Below are positions 25,401 to 34,860 of a stretch of 64,000 nucleotides of DNA, piece by piece. The notes under the pieces were generated by a model. That model was not told the origin of the DNA. It made no database searches and was given only the letters and a program-made list of their open reading frames with translations. Position numbers and translations under genes: made by a program. The DNA is taken from the NCBI GenBank assembly GCA_005116835.1, contig SWDM01000016.1:186001-250000 (forward strand). Reading direction: 5' to 3'. Each line of letters begins with the position of its first letter. The stretch's first letter is position 1. The stretch is from Nitrospira sp. (GTDB lineage: Bacteria; Nitrospirota; Nitrospiria; Nitrospirales; Nitrospiraceae).

Positions 25401-26406
25401 AACCGTAAACCTTTTTGAATGCTTGATGCTCAGAGATAAGCCGATCCATCAGCCACACAATCGCGATGAGAATCACCAGAGACGTAGCCAGTGCCAGGGT
25501 AAAAGAGACCGTTATGGCCAACAAGGACATCAGCCACCACAGTCCCCATAGAATTCCCATCTGTAAGACATAACAAATAAGAGAATACCGCCCGAGCAGC
25601 CGTGACCATTCATCGATGTACGAATGCGGCCGACACCACCGATGGCTGATATAGAGCAGTGTGACTATGCTGACGACACCCAGCAGGTAGACAAAGAGAT
25701 TGTCCCGGGTAAATGCCGACAGGAAAAGCAGTGTGAAGTGAGTAGTAGCGCCAACCAGGCTATAAACCAGCAGAAGCGTCAATCTGACAGTCGTTCGTGT
25801 CATCCGTGCGATCATGGCGGCATCGAGCCAAAATCCAAGTGTCATGCCTGCTAAACCACAAAGTATCAGCCAAAGGTTTGGAGGAACACTGATGGGAACA
25901 ATACTGGCAATGGAAGTTCCGATGAGCACAAACCATGTAAGCATTCCCGTCTTATGCTGAAGGTAGAGAAAAAACGGAGCACAAATGAGGAAATAGCCTA
26001 TTCCCAGTAACACCCCGAAGGAGGTGGCCTCCCCGCCACCATAGAGCATGGTGCGAACGATCGTCGGAATGTCGAAGTGACCTGTAAATCCAGGATGCAA
26101 CCTGAGTCCTGCAATTCCGACATTTAACAGCGTATAAATCACGATGAGTTTCGCTCCCCGAAACATCAGGTGTTTTCGAGCTCCGGATATGTCTGATTGC
26201 ACCCTGTTCCCGTATCGCACAGCCACAAGGTACCCGCTCAAGAAAACCCAACTGCCGCTCACAAAATTGAGTAAGACTTCATCGAGTATCCATAGGCCAT
26301 GACTATCCGCCATGAAAAGGCTACCGGTGTGAAAAGTCAACATCAGGACCACCAGAAGGCCCTTGACGAAATCCAGACTAAGATCGCGCTTGCTGTCGAC
26401 TATCAT
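25387..26406 (-). CDS. Acyltransferase family 3 membrane protein
   Basis: A 339-residue integral membrane protein with about ten hydrophobic helices. It starts RDLSLDFVKGLLVVLMLTFH (about 7-26), the typical acyltransferase_3 opening (R-x-x-x-L-D-x-x-K-G) with the conserved His after helix 1. Members O-acetylate or O-succinylate polysaccharides; an OpgC-like role is possible. The ATG has GAGGAA immediately upstream. Confidence 0.82.
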   Translation of the reverse strand: MIVDSKRDLSLDFVKGLLVVLMLTFHTGSLFMADSHGLWILDEVLLNFVSGSWVFLSGYLVAVRYGNRVQSDISGARKHLMFRGAKLIVIYTLLNVGIAGLRLHPGFTGHFDIPTIVRTMLYGGGEATSFGVLLGIGYFLICAPFFLYLQHKTGMLTWFVLIGTSIASIVPISVPPNLWLILCGLAGMTLGFWLDAAMIARMTRTTVRLTLLLVYSLVGATTHFTLLFLSAFTRDNLFVYLLGVVSIVTLLYISHRWCRPHSYIDEWSRLLGRYSLICYVLQMGILWGLWWLMSLLAITVSFTLALATSLVILIAIVWLMDRLISEHQAFKKVYGYAFH

Positions 26407-26532
26407 TTCCTCAGATCCTCGACCGGGCGAGAAGTTGCAAGATTTCCCGGTCGTGCCTGAGTAACCAAACGCAGGTGAAGAAGGGGACCTCTATAGCTCT
26501 CGCGATATCTGGTGTAAGAGATCCGGTGTAAT

Positions 26533-27219
26533 TCATTTCCTGGCCTCTATAAACAGCGTCTCATCGGGACGGTTATCGAGTATATTCGCATCACGCATAG
26601 CCCCCTGTCTAAAACCACAACGCTGAACCTCGACGAATCCTACCTTCTCCAACAGGTTTTTCAACAGCTCAAAATCGTACATGTAATGGTGATGATTCAA
26701 ATACCCGCTGCGATTCCGGCTGAAGAAAAATTCCAACGCCTGCTCCTTCGCCCCTGTCTGATACAGGCGAAGCGCATATTCAAGGTCAGGCACAGCCAAC
26801 CTGATCACTCCCCCCGGTTTTAGTGCTCGGTAGGTGTCCTGCAGCAACGCTTGGGCTTCTTCCGGAAAAATGTGCTCGAGCGCATGTGACGAGTAGATGA
26901 CATCCACAGTATCGTCGCCCAAAGGCACACCATACTGTAGCCGATGGTGGACGAATCGATGCTCGGTCAAAATCCGGACGTACTGCTCACGGGAAAACCA
27001 TTGCCGGTTATCAGACCATTGATAGAGTATCTTCAGCAATGGTTTTGGTAACCGGGAGACCAGTGCATTCAAACTTCCGTCCACATGGATCCATCCTGGG
27101 GCGACTGTGAGGCCTGACCCCAGGTTGACCATGACCGGACTCCCCTTCGATGCAACTCGTTGCCCTCTCTTCAGCCATGTACTGAGGAGTATCAGGCTCT
27201 CGATAACGTTGCTCAACAC
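26533..27219 (-). CDS. Methyltransferase-domain protein (Methyltransf_11 type)
   Basis: A 228-residue protein. The glycine motif VMVNLGSGLTVAPGWIHVDG (about 29-48) replaces the classical GxGxG, followed by VDVIYSSHALEHIFPEEA (about 104-121) and ALKPGGVIRLAVPDLE (about 131-146). This variant is frequent in polysaccharide clusters. Whether it methylates a glycan or acts otherwise is not clear. The start GTG has GGAG close upstream. Confidence 0.8.
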   Translation of the reverse strand: MLSNVIESLILLSTWLKRGQRVASKGSPVMVNLGSGLTVAPGWIHVDGSLNALVSRLPKPLLKILYQWSDNRQWFSREQYVRILTEHRFVHHRLQYGVPLGDDTVDVIYSSHALEHIFPEEAQALLQDTYRALKPGGVIRLAVPDLEYALRLYQTGAKEQALEFFFSRNRSGYLNHHHYMYDFELLKNLLEKVGFVEVQRCGFRQGAMRDANILDNRPDETLFIEARK

Positions 27220-27307
27220 TGTCTCCCCCGTTCGTGCATATTCCCCAGGATCCTCGAAGGCACTCCATTCAACTCAAGGCCTTCATCGGGACGCTTCGTC
27301 TGTCAGG

Positions 27308-28852
27308 TCAACTCGATTGAACAACTCGTCGCCTCAATTGTAAGAGCATAGTTCTATCTCCTTCAGGGAGGCCAAACATCAGCAGTAATGCGAGATACGT
27401 AATTACAAACAATCCCACTAGAACCACTGCCATGGAAGCGGGGAGGACCACTCTGACCATCAAGATCAGCGCAAGGGACAGGAGCCCGGATACCAGCGGC
27501 TTTATAATCGTGGAGTCGTACGGCCAAATGTTAAGGACATGATGGACCTGAACAATTCTCAAAATTGTCGTGAGCACAAGACTCGCACTGGCGGCAATCG
27601 CTGCGCCGACAATCCCGTAGGAAGGGATCAAGATCAGATAGAGCCCAATTTGGGTTCCAGAAGCCACGACACTGTTCCACATGACGAGTTTCGAGTGCCC
27701 AGACCATAACAACATGCCGTTACTGCACCCAGTCACGGAGTTGGCGAATTGTCCAACCGTAAGAATGACGAGACAGACCCAGCCCGATGCGAATTGTTTT
27801 CCGAACAAATCCATCACATCCGTTGCAAACACCGCCATGATAATGCAGAGAGGAAGCGTGACCATCATCGTCCAACGTAACACTGTGCCGGCAAGCGAAC
27901 GAACGTCCGCTCGATTGTTCATCGAGATGCTTTCCGAGAGAAACGGGGTCGCGACCGATTCCAATGTGCCCAGCACCACAGCCATGATGGCGGCTGTCTG
28001 GAACGCGGCGCTGTAGATGCCGACCTGTGCGACGGGGACCCAATAACCGAGGAAGAACACATCGGATCTCGTGGCAATGCTGTTTAAAAATAGTCCACCG
28101 AGAAGCGGTAATGAATACGTGATGACACCGCTATAATACTTATTCGAAAAAAATGGCACTTTCACCTTGAGCCAAAAGTGCCGTAGCGGAAACAGCGCCA
28201 AAACTGCCGTGAGAAGAAGTGCGACCGGAAGGGCCACTACAGCCGACGTCAGACCCCAGCCTACCCAGATGAATCCCATCGTGATTGCGAACTTCATAAT
28301 CGGTTCGCAGAGATACTTGACGAATGTCCGCCAGCGAACCTCTCCAAAGGCTTGCAACGCCGAAATGGCGACCGTGGAAACAACGAACAATGGAATCGAT
28401 AAGGCGAAAAGCTGTAGCACTGTAGTTGCATCGGGGTGGTGCAAGAACTGAGTGGCGAGCATGTCGGAACTCAGCAACAAGACGGCGGCAAATATGACAC
28501 CGAGTCCGGATGACAGAACAAGGGCCGCTCGTATGATACCCCCGATACCGGCGGCATCACTCTGGGCACGCAGCGCCGGGACGAATCGAAGTACGGCTGT
28601 ATCGAGGCCGGCCAGGGCAATCACGGACAGCAGGTTGAAGCAACCGAGCCCGATCGCATACAGCCCGAATTGCTCCGGCCCAAGCAGCCTGGCAAGTACA
28701 ATGGCATAGACATAGTTAAGACCAAGCCCCAGGAAAGTCCCGACAAAGAAGAGCGCTGAACCGCTTGCGATGCGGGTCAGCGTCTGATCGGAAGCCAGCT
28801 GTCCGGATGCTATGTCGATGCTTGGCATACCGATGCCGCGATCAATTGCCAT
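27308..28852 (-). CDS. Wzx-type polysaccharide flippase
   Basis: Membrane transporter of the polysaccharide transporter/MOP superfamily, 514 residues and about 12-14 helices, expected to flip undecaprenyl-linked oligosaccharide across the inner membrane. It opens ASGSALFFVGTFLGLGLNYV (about 30-49), and each half ends in charged loops typical of Wzx. The Wzy-like gene lies one gene upstream, which supports a Wzx/Wzy-dependent pathway. It starts 6 bases after the GH-like gene's stop. Confidence 0.87.
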   Translation of the reverse strand: MAIDRGIGMPSIDIASGQLASDQTLTRIASGSALFFVGTFLGLGLNYVYAIVLARLLGPEQFGLYAIGLGCFNLLSVIALAGLDTAVLRFVPALRAQSDAAGIGGIIRAALVLSSGLGVIFAAVLLLSSDMLATQFLHHPDATTVLQLFALSIPLFVVSTVAISALQAFGEVRWRTFVKYLCEPIMKFAITMGFIWVGWGLTSAVVALPVALLLTAVLALFPLRHFWLKVKVPFFSNKYYSGVITYSLPLLGGLFLNSIATRSDVFFLGYWVPVAQVGIYSAAFQTAAIMAVVLGTLESVATPFLSESISMNNRADVRSLAGTVLRWTMMVTLPLCIIMAVFATDVMDLFGKQFASGWVCLVILTVGQFANSVTGCSNGMLLWSGHSKLVMWNSVVASGTQIGLYLILIPSYGIVGAAIAASASLVLTTILRIVQVHHVLNIWPYDSTIIKPLVSGLLSLALILMVRVVLPASMAVVLVGLFVITYLALLLMFGLPEGDRTMLLQLRRRVVQSS

Positions 28853-28858
28853 AATTAG

Positions 28859-29974
28859 TTACTTCACTCCTAGACCCGTTGGAGGGGGGAGAGGCTTAAA
28901 TGGACCGGCTTTGACGGCTGCAATCTGTTCATCCGATAGCCACCGATACTCATAAACACCGACTCCCGTCATCGGCCAACGCTGCTGAATCATCCTGATC
29001 GTGTCCGCGAGCCATTTCCCATCACGGGAGAAATGTGCTTGGGAGGGCGAGTTCTCCCCGTGTGAAACATTTGAGATAACCACTGTCAGTGCGTCGGGGT
29101 TCCTCAACAGACCGCGGATCTTATCTGTCAGTGCGACATCGATATCCAGGTAGTAGGCCATCCGGCAAAGTACATCCACCAGCCCCATGTTCTCCCAGCC
29201 AATGCTGTTATGGCCTTGCTCTGTGCTTTCGTAGAATGGGATCACATCGGCGCTGATGACAATGTTCGGCTTGATCGCCCTGACTCGCTGTGAAATTTCC
29301 AGCACCATCGCGGTGACGTCAGATTCCTGATACTCCACCAGCGTCGGCACTCGTCCGAACGTTAGTTTGAATTGGGCCGTATCTAGTAACAGATTGCGGT
29401 CAAAGCGCCTCCTATAGTCTGCTTGACAGAAATCACTCGTGCACAACCCGATTGCTCTCACATAATCGAGATTAATCCCATCTACGTCATACCGGGTGAC
29501 CACCTCTGCGATGAGATTTGCCACCATATGTCGAAACTCCGGCTTGTGAACGTCGAAGGCACCATTCGGAGTTCCGGAGGGGGCGAATTGCGGCATGAAG
29601 TCCCCTTCCCGCAAGGTGAGAGTAAACCAGGGATGTACCTCGATCCCCATCTCATGAGCCCGGTCGATGAGATATTTCAGCGGATCATAACCAAGCTTGG
29701 GATAGGCTTTGAGCCAGCTATCCCATTCGGCATAGGCCGAGGGCCATGTGGTTCCTCTCCCGTGCCAGACAATCGGACCGAATGCATTAAACCCTGCGAG
29801 TCTAATTCTAGCTAGCAGCGCATCCGTCGCCTCTTTACTCGTCCAACTGAGCACATCTTCCTCAAAGATGATCCGCTTTCCAGCAAAGGTCTTTGACGCT
29901 GCGGCACTATGTTCCGAAGGAACAATAAGTCCAACCACCAGCAGCCATGCAAACAAGAATGGACGGAACGGCAT
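28859..29974 (-). CDS. Secreted glycoside-hydrolase-like (GHL10/DUF187-type) protein
   Basis: A 371-residue protein with a signal peptide (hydrophobic 7-19, cleavage near SAAA at about 26) and a TIM-barrel-like domain of the glycosyl-hydrolase-like 10 family. Visible are NAFGPIVWHGRGTTWPS (about 62-78), MGIEVHPWFTLTLREGD (about 109) and RYDVDGINLDYVRAIG (about 159-174), where Asp residues are candidate catalytic acids. A hydrolase inside a Wzx/Wzy cluster may trim or release the polymer; the substrate is unknown. It is tightly linked to its neighbours (6-7 bases). Confidence 0.78.
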   Translation of the reverse strand: MPFRPFLFAWLLVVGLIVPSEHSAAASKTFAGKRIIFEEDVLSWTSKEATDALLARIRLAGFNAFGPIVWHGRGTTWPSAYAEWDSWLKAYPKLGYDPLKYLIDRAHEMGIEVHPWFTLTLREGDFMPQFAPSGTPNGAFDVHKPEFRHMVANLIAEVVTRYDVDGINLDYVRAIGLCTSDFCQADYRRRFDRNLLLDTAQFKLTFGRVPTLVEYQESDVTAMVLEISQRVRAIKPNIVISADVIPFYESTEQGHNSIGWENMGLVDVLCRMAYYLDIDVALTDKIRGLLRNPDALTVVISNVSHGENSPSQAHFSRDGKWLADTIRMIQQRWPMTGVGVYEYRWLSDEQIAAVKAGPFKPLPPPTGLGVK

Positions 29975-29981
29975 GCTTGCC

Positions 29982-31343
29982 TCACCTTAAGTCTGATAGA
30001 AGTGGATACCGGTGCTGAACTTTTGTCTTAATGAGCGAAGCTTCAAGGGGAAGGTCTTCCCGATCAACAACTTCTTCCTTCACTGGTTGCAGGCTCGCTG
30101 CATCGGCGCGCATTCTCAAGCTCATGCCGATCAATCCCCAGACAAGCCACTGTTCCGCTGGGTAGGCGCTTGGGACGAGCCCAACCGCATCTATCAGCCA
30201 CATGAGATACACCATCAAGGCTGCCACGGCCATTTCGTCCGCCTTGGCGAGTAGATTCCGACCGATCCTGACACCGATGACGATCAACAATGACAGGTAA
30301 ATCACCAGGCCCACGACCCCTCCGTGAAACAGCATTTGAAGAAAATCGTTGTGCGCGCCTGTAGCGATTATCCCGCTGCCGAACAGTTGGCTCATCGCGG
30401 GAAGACGTTCCCACTCAGTCATCATCTCCACCCACCCGAACCAGCGTCCCTGAAACGTCATCTTCCCATCGACCTTCCCTGAAACGAATCCAAGTTCCTT
30501 GTGGAAGAGTGTCCCGATCTGATCAATGAGATTGTCGGCAAAATACGTCGTGATCAGCAAGCCCGCAACGGCGAGCACAGCGAGTACCGCGAACTGACGC
30601 CGGAGGATTGTCCAGCAGAGCACCCAGATGGCGAAGGTCAGCATTGCGGCTTTGCTGTACACCCTCACCATAACAACCGTGGAGAGGGCCAAATAAGACA
30701 GCGTCATGACCTTCAGCGGAATATTCCATGCTTTGACGTACAAAGCCGAATAGAGCAGCAATCCCAGAATGGTTTGAATCGCATAGGTTCGCATGTTGAC
30801 GCCGTCGTGCCAGATGCCAATGTTCCGCACAAGCCCTTCTGCTTGTGCCTGCTGCCACTGGAATCCTGTCATAGCCTGATAGAGTCCGAGGCTCATTGGA
30901 AACAGACCACCCAGGATCAAAGCCCAAAGGAACCATTTAAACCGGTTACCCTCGCGAAAGTATGCTTGAATGAAGTAAAATCCGATGATCCCATTGATGT
31001 ATCGAAAGAACACGCTGGCGCCAGACTTGGAGTCACCACCATAAGCGATGATGAATGAAAAAATCAGGATATAGGTCGAATATGCGAGCCACAAACCTTT
31101 TAGGGGCATCCGGGCAAGCGAGTTCTCTCGTTTACTGATCGCCATGTGCCCTAATAAGATGATTGGGATGAGACCGGAATATACTTCAGGAACGCGAAGC
31201 CCCAGGAACAGGAAATGTTCCCAGGACGCATCGATGAGCGGTTTGATGATGAACACGATCACCATCCCGACTGCAGGGTTGGCAATAAGCGCTAGTATGG
31301 AAATGAAGCCCAAACCCATTGCGACAGGAAGGATTGAATCCAT
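29982..31343 (-). CDS. Wzy-type O-antigen/EPS polymerase or ligase
   Basis: A 453-residue polytopic membrane protein with about 11-12 helices. It carries a large central loop and the signature of the O-antigen ligase/Wzy family near residue 325: GSGIIATGAHNDFLQMLFHG (the H-N-x-x-L-Q motif). In a locus with Wzx it is best read as the polymerase of the repeat unit. The cytoplasmic tail after about 420 is charged. An 86-base gap separates it from the FabG-like gene upstream. Confidence 0.82.
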   Translation of the reverse strand: MDSILPVAMGLGFISILALIANPAVGMVIVFIIKPLIDASWEHFLFLGLRVPEVYSGLIPIILLGHMAISKRENSLARMPLKGLWLAYSTYILIFSFIIAYGGDSKSGASVFFRYINGIIGFYFIQAYFREGNRFKWFLWALILGGLFPMSLGLYQAMTGFQWQQAQAEGLVRNIGIWHDGVNMRTYAIQTILGLLLYSALYVKAWNIPLKVMTLSYLALSTVVMVRVYSKAAMLTFAIWVLCWTILRRQFAVLAVLAVAGLLITTYFADNLIDQIGTLFHKELGFVSGKVDGKMTFQGRWFGWVEMMTEWERLPAMSQLFGSGIIATGAHNDFLQMLFHGGVVGLVIYLSLLIVIGVRIGRNLLAKADEMAVAALMVYLMWLIDAVGLVPSAYPAEQWLVWGLIGMSLRMRADAASLQPVKEEVVDREDLPLEASLIKTKVQHRYPLLSDLR

Positions 31344-31429
31344 TGAGATTACTCACAACATCGTAATAGTTAATACGCTTTTCCCTGACGCTCCTCGCAC
31401 AATGCATGGAGGGCGAACCACCAGAGATT

Positions 31430-32161
31430 TCAGCACGTGATTCCCCCATCGATCGTCAGTACCTGCCCGGTGATGAAGCCTGCTGCGGGCGACAGCAGAA
31501 AATGGACGGCGCCGACGACATCATCGGGTGTTCCCAACCGGCCGAGCGGCGTCCGCCGGACAATCTGATTGCGCTGGGTGTCGCCAAGCCCATGCGTCAT
31601 CTCGGTCTCGAGATAGCCGGGGGCGATGGAGTTCACCCGGATGTTCCGCGGGCCTAGTTCGCGGGCCAAACCTCTGGTCATGCCGTCCAGGCCCGCCTTC
31701 GTCGCGGAGTAGGCGGCGAGACCTGCGTAGCCGCGCAATCCGATGATCGACGAAATGTTGATGATGCTCCCGCGTGAGCGGACGACCATCTGTCTCACCA
31801 CCAGGCGTGTCAGCAGCAGTGTGCCCGTGAGATTCACGGCAATTACCTGTTCGATCTGACCAGGCTGCATGGTCGCGAGCACTCCGTCGGTTGCGATGCC
31901 GGCATTGTTGATGAGCACGTCAATCGGCCCGCAGTCCTTTTCCACGCGCTTGACCACCGAGCCGAGCGAGGCTTGGTCGGACATGTCGCCCTCGAAAAAA
32001 CTGAACCTCTCGCCGTGTTTCTCCTTCAGCCGCTCGATTGCCTCTCCCGGGCGCCGGCTGAAGGTCGCCACCCTGTAACCATGTTCCAGGAGACTTGTCA
32101 CCATGGCCAACCCGAGCCCACGGCTGCCTCCGCTGATGAGCGCGACCCCGTTGCTTTTCAC
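31430..32161 (-). CDS. FabG-like 3-oxoacyl-ACP reductase (SDR)
   Basis: Short-chain dehydrogenase of 243 residues. It shows the NADP-binding SGGSRGLGLAM (about 9-19), the NNAG motif (about 84-87), catalytic Ser in SIINISSIIG (about 135), YSATK (Tyr/Lys, about 151-155) and the C-terminal GQVLTIDGGITC typical of FabG. It would reduce an acyl chain carried on the ACP encoded two genes upstream. It overlaps the acyl-ligase gene by 4 bases. The surrounding genes suggest a dedicated acyl modification rather than housekeeping fatty-acid synthesis. Confidence 0.88.
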   Translation of the reverse strand: MKSNGVALISGGSRGLGLAMVTSLLEHGYRVATFSRRPGEAIERLKEKHGERFSFFEGDMSDQASLGSVVKRVEKDCGPIDVLINNAGIATDGVLATMQPGQIEQVIAVNLTGTLLLTRLVVRQMVVRSRGSIINISSIIGLRGYAGLAAYSATKAGLDGMTRGLARELGPRNIRVNSIAPGYLETEMTHGLGDTQRNQIVRRTPLGRLGTPDDVVGAVHFLLSPAAGFITGQVLTIDGGITC

Positions 32162-33519
32162 TCCGCCTCCGACCGCACGACCTTCATCGCGCCGTTCTGA
32201 GCAATCGATTTGACCACACGAAGCAGGCGCGGCACTTCGTGCTGAGCAAGCCGACCGCGCGCAATCCGATTAATTTCTCCTCGCACCGCATGCTCATCGC
32301 TCCCGCGTGCCAACACAATATCCGCCGCGACGAGCTGCCCGACGAGCGAACTGCTTTTGCCGTATACCCGCACATCACCGACTCCCGTGGCCTCGCGCAA
32401 CACCGTTTCTACCGTTGAGGGCATCACCTTTCGCCCTCCTACATTAATGACGTCGGTCTTGCGTCCTTGGAACAGCACACGGTCTCCATGACGCTCAACG
32501 AGATCACCTGTTGCCACCCATCCATCTAGAGCGGCAGCGGTGAGCTGACCGGAATCCCCTGCCGCCCGAGGGTCGTACCCGAGCATGGCATTGTGGGAAC
32601 GAGCCAGGAGTTCGCTCTCGACGATGCGCAGTTCAATCCCCTTCTCTTGTGATTGATCCAGCCATTCGGCGGGAAAGCCCTCACGCTTGTCTGTCACCGA
32701 AAAAAGCCGTCCCAGTTCAGTAGAGGCATAAATGTGCACGAGCCTGGTCTGCGGGAACAGCCCGGATAACTGATCGAGCAACCCTTGCGTGACCGCCTCG
32801 CCACCCATCGTGATCTGTTCGAGTCTGCATGCGCACAGTTCTTCATAAGGCGCTAACAACAAGAGCTGCCGCCAGAAGGTCGGCGTACCAGACGCATGCG
32901 TGACCGAAGCTGCGCGCATCGTTTTCGCGACGGTTGTTGGATCAAGTGAGGACGGCGTCACCAGAGTCGACCAATTGAGCAGCGCCTGCAACATCACCTG
33001 CGTACCCGCATACAAATTGAGCGGATAGGCGCACATCCAGCGATTCCGTTCGTACCGAGGGTCCCGCCTGACCGGCGAGGCCAGCGTGGCCCAGGTATGA
33101 TTCGCCGCCTTGGGGCGGCCGGTGGTTCCCGATGTCAGCATGGTCACGATTCCCTCACTGTGAGAATCGATATCGACAGGCACTGCCGAAGCACTATGGA
33201 TCTGCGGAGAGTCAATCAGATTCCACAGGATTACGTTCCATTGCAGCCGGTCCGCCAGCTCCATAATCTCCCTTGGACTGCGGCGTCCAGCGAGAAACAC
33301 ATGGCAACGCAATGCTTCGAGCGCTGCTGCCGCCGGAACGAACTCCGTGGGTTCGTTGAGCGCGAGTCCGACGCGGAGCCCCGCAAGCGATCGCCACCTG
33401 ACCGAAAGCTCATGTACACGGGTGGCAAGTCCCGCATAGGTCACCACCAGATCGCCGGCGATCAGCGCCGCAGTATCTCGACGATCTGCCGGCACAGCCT
33501 GAAGATGTTCAGCCAACAT
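32158..33519 (-). CDS. AMP-dependent acyl ligase (adenylate-forming enzyme)
   Basis: A 453-residue ANL-superfamily enzyme, a little short for the family. It shows the P-loop VTMLTSGTTGRPKAANHT (about 125-142), IYASTELGRLF (the A5-like motif, about 263), WVATGDLVERHGDRV (about 333-347) and GRKTDVINVGGRKVMPSTVE (about 352-371, hinge plus Gly motif). It would activate a fatty or hydroxy acid and load it onto the adjacent ACP. Exosortase-linked EPS loci often carry an acyl-ligase/ACP pair of unknown purpose. It is coupled to FabG by overlap. Confidence 0.85.
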   Translation of the reverse strand: MLAEHLQAVPADRRDTAALIAGDLVVTYAGLATRVHELSVRWRSLAGLRVGLALNEPTEFVPAAAALEALRCHVFLAGRRSPREIMELADRLQWNVILWNLIDSPQIHSASAVPVDIDSHSEGIVTMLTSGTTGRPKAANHTWATLASPVRRDPRYERNRWMCAYPLNLYAGTQVMLQALLNWSTLVTPSSLDPTTVAKTMRAASVTHASGTPTFWRQLLLLAPYEELCACRLEQITMGGEAVTQGLLDQLSGLFPQTRLVHIYASTELGRLFSVTDKREGFPAEWLDQSQEKGIELRIVESELLARSHNAMLGYDPRAAGDSGQLTAAALDGWVATGDLVERHGDRVLFQGRKTDVINVGGRKVMPSTVETVLREATGVGDVRVYGKSSSLVGQLVAADIVLARGSDEHAVRGEINRIARGRLAQHEVPRLLRVVKSIAQNGAMKVVRSEAE

Positions 33520-33537
33520 TGCCGGATTCCCCAGAAA

Positions 33538-33795
33538 TTACACTGCCGCCTTCACGTAGAGATCGATCAGGTCGGAGACTGTCTTCAACCTGCCGATCGT
33601 ACCTTCGGCAAACGGATCGATACCCGTCTCCAACTCAATCCTGACGACCACGGCTGCCCAGTCGAGTGAGTCCAAGCCGAGGCTGGAATCGACCGGTGAA
33701 TCGAGTTCAAGCCCCTGCGCGGTCAGGTCTTTGGCGACCAGCGTTTCACCGATGATCTGAAGAATGGCTCGCGTGAGGTCGTCTTTGGATGGCAT
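33538..33795 (-). CDS. Acyl carrier protein
   Basis: An 85-residue carrier protein with the phosphopantetheine site GLDSLDW (Ser43) and an acidic helix II, as in ACPs. The ATG at 33795 is chosen because AGGGG lies 6 bases upstream and the usual ACP length results; the frame is open further up into the deacetylase gene. It lies between the acyl ligase (18 bases) and the deacetylase (14 bases), so it presumably carries the chain activated by the ligase and reduced by FabG. Confidence 0.88.
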   Translation of the reverse strand: MPSKDDLTRAILQIIGETLVAKDLTAQGLELDSPVDSSLGLDSLDWAAVVVRIELETGIDPFAEGTIGRLKTVSDLIDLYVKAAV

Positions 33796-33809
33796 GTTTT
33801 CCCCTTCTG

Positions 33810-34739
33810 TCAGCACGCGGCCAACGACGCCCGGGCTTCTCTCTCCGGACAGGCCTGCCGCCCGGCATACTGCGACATGGTCATGAAACGCACCCCCTCG
33901 AAACCTGCCATGTATCTCCAAAGACTGAGATTCCAGTCGAGCTTGGACGCGGAGTCACCGCGATACAGATACCGGCGAAACCGCAGCCCATGAACCTTGA
34001 GGTTGCTGCTGTAATCCTTCGCTCCCTCGATCTCCTCGGCAAATTCATAGGGATGAAACAGGTACACGATCGGCTTTCCAGTTCGCCGTGATTCTGAATA
34101 GAGCGCGCGGAAGAGCGCCTTCATGAACCGCAGCCCGAAGACATATAACGTGCTGGAGATGAACGGGATTGCGAGGGCCGACACAGGGACTTCCAGTATC
34201 TCAAGATTGCCTCGTCCATAGGCATCGTCTGCGCTCGGATGATACGGAAGTCGGGGGGCGCGGAGCCACCCAGGATGAACAAGATTCGAGCTGATCACAT
34301 CGAAACGTTGGGAACAGACCGTTGAATCTGCGAGGTAGCCCATGCGGGACAGGATCTTGAGCGTCGGGCCGGAGACCTTTACGCGAGGGCCCCGGAACGA
34401 CAGGATCTCGCAGTCGCCCAGCTTGCTGAGCACACCCGTCGCCTTTTCCAGATACTCTTCCTGCATGCTCAACGGCATCGAATCATACTCTTCTTCGTTG
34501 CCGTGCGTGAGCCCATGGCAGCCGATCTCGTGTCCCGCCTCCCGCAAGATGCGGGGATAGATGGGAACCTGTTCCGCCTCCCGGGCGACGAAAAAGAACG
34601 TCAGGCCTCCGGCAAGTTCACGACCGGCCTGCAACATCTGGTCGAAAGCCCGACTCTTATCCTGGTCGCGGTGATGGGTGGAGTAGTCCACATCTCCCGT
34701 CAGGAGGACTGGTACGGTGCTCTCGCTTTGGGTTCTCAT
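33810..34739 (-). CDS. NodB-type polysaccharide deacetylase
   Basis: A 309-residue deacetylase. It shows VPVLLTGDVDYSTHHRDQD (about 9-27, the metal-binding Asp region), EIGCHGLTHGNEEEY (about 73-87, the H-x3-H metal ligands) and LSFRGPRVKVSGPTL (about 114-128, the RxP motif). It probably removes N-acetyl groups from the polymer or a precursor. The ATG at 34739 has GGAG 7 bases upstream. The reading frame stays open for 50 codons further upstream only because a family B repeat there has no stops. Confidence 0.85.
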   Translation of the reverse strand: MRTQSESTVPVLLTGDVDYSTHHRDQDKSRAFDQMLQAGRELAGGLTFFFVAREAEQVPIYPRILREAGHEIGCHGLTHGNEEEYDSMPLSMQEEYLEKATGVLSKLGDCEILSFRGPRVKVSGPTLKILSRMGYLADSTVCSQRFDVISSNLVHPGWLRAPRLPYHPSADDAYGRGNLEILEVPVSALAIPFISSTLYVFGLRFMKALFRALYSESRRTGKPIVYLFHPYEFAEEIEGAKDYSSNLKVHGLRFRRYLYRGDSASKLDWNLSLWRYMAGFEGVRFMTMSQYAGRQACPEREARASLAAC

Positions 34740-34756
34740 CGATGATCTCCAGACTA

Positions 34757-34851
34757 ATTCGTTTATTTGGTTTGTTTTGTTTATTTGGTTCATCTGGTTA
34801 GTTTCATTCAACCAAACAAACCAAATAGACCAAATGAACCAAACAAACCAG
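34757..34851. repeat. Family B hairpin, copy B4, inside an operon gap
   Basis: Nine-base units TCGTTTATT, TGGTTTGTT, TTGTTTATT, TGGTTCATC, TGGTTAGTT, then the core TCATTCAACC and the complementary arm. It fills the 121-base space between the GNAT-like stop (34861) and the deacetylase start (34739), so it lies within a polycistronic unit and immediately 3' of a stop codon. Confidence 0.88.
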
Positions 34852-34860
34852 TTTCGTCTG

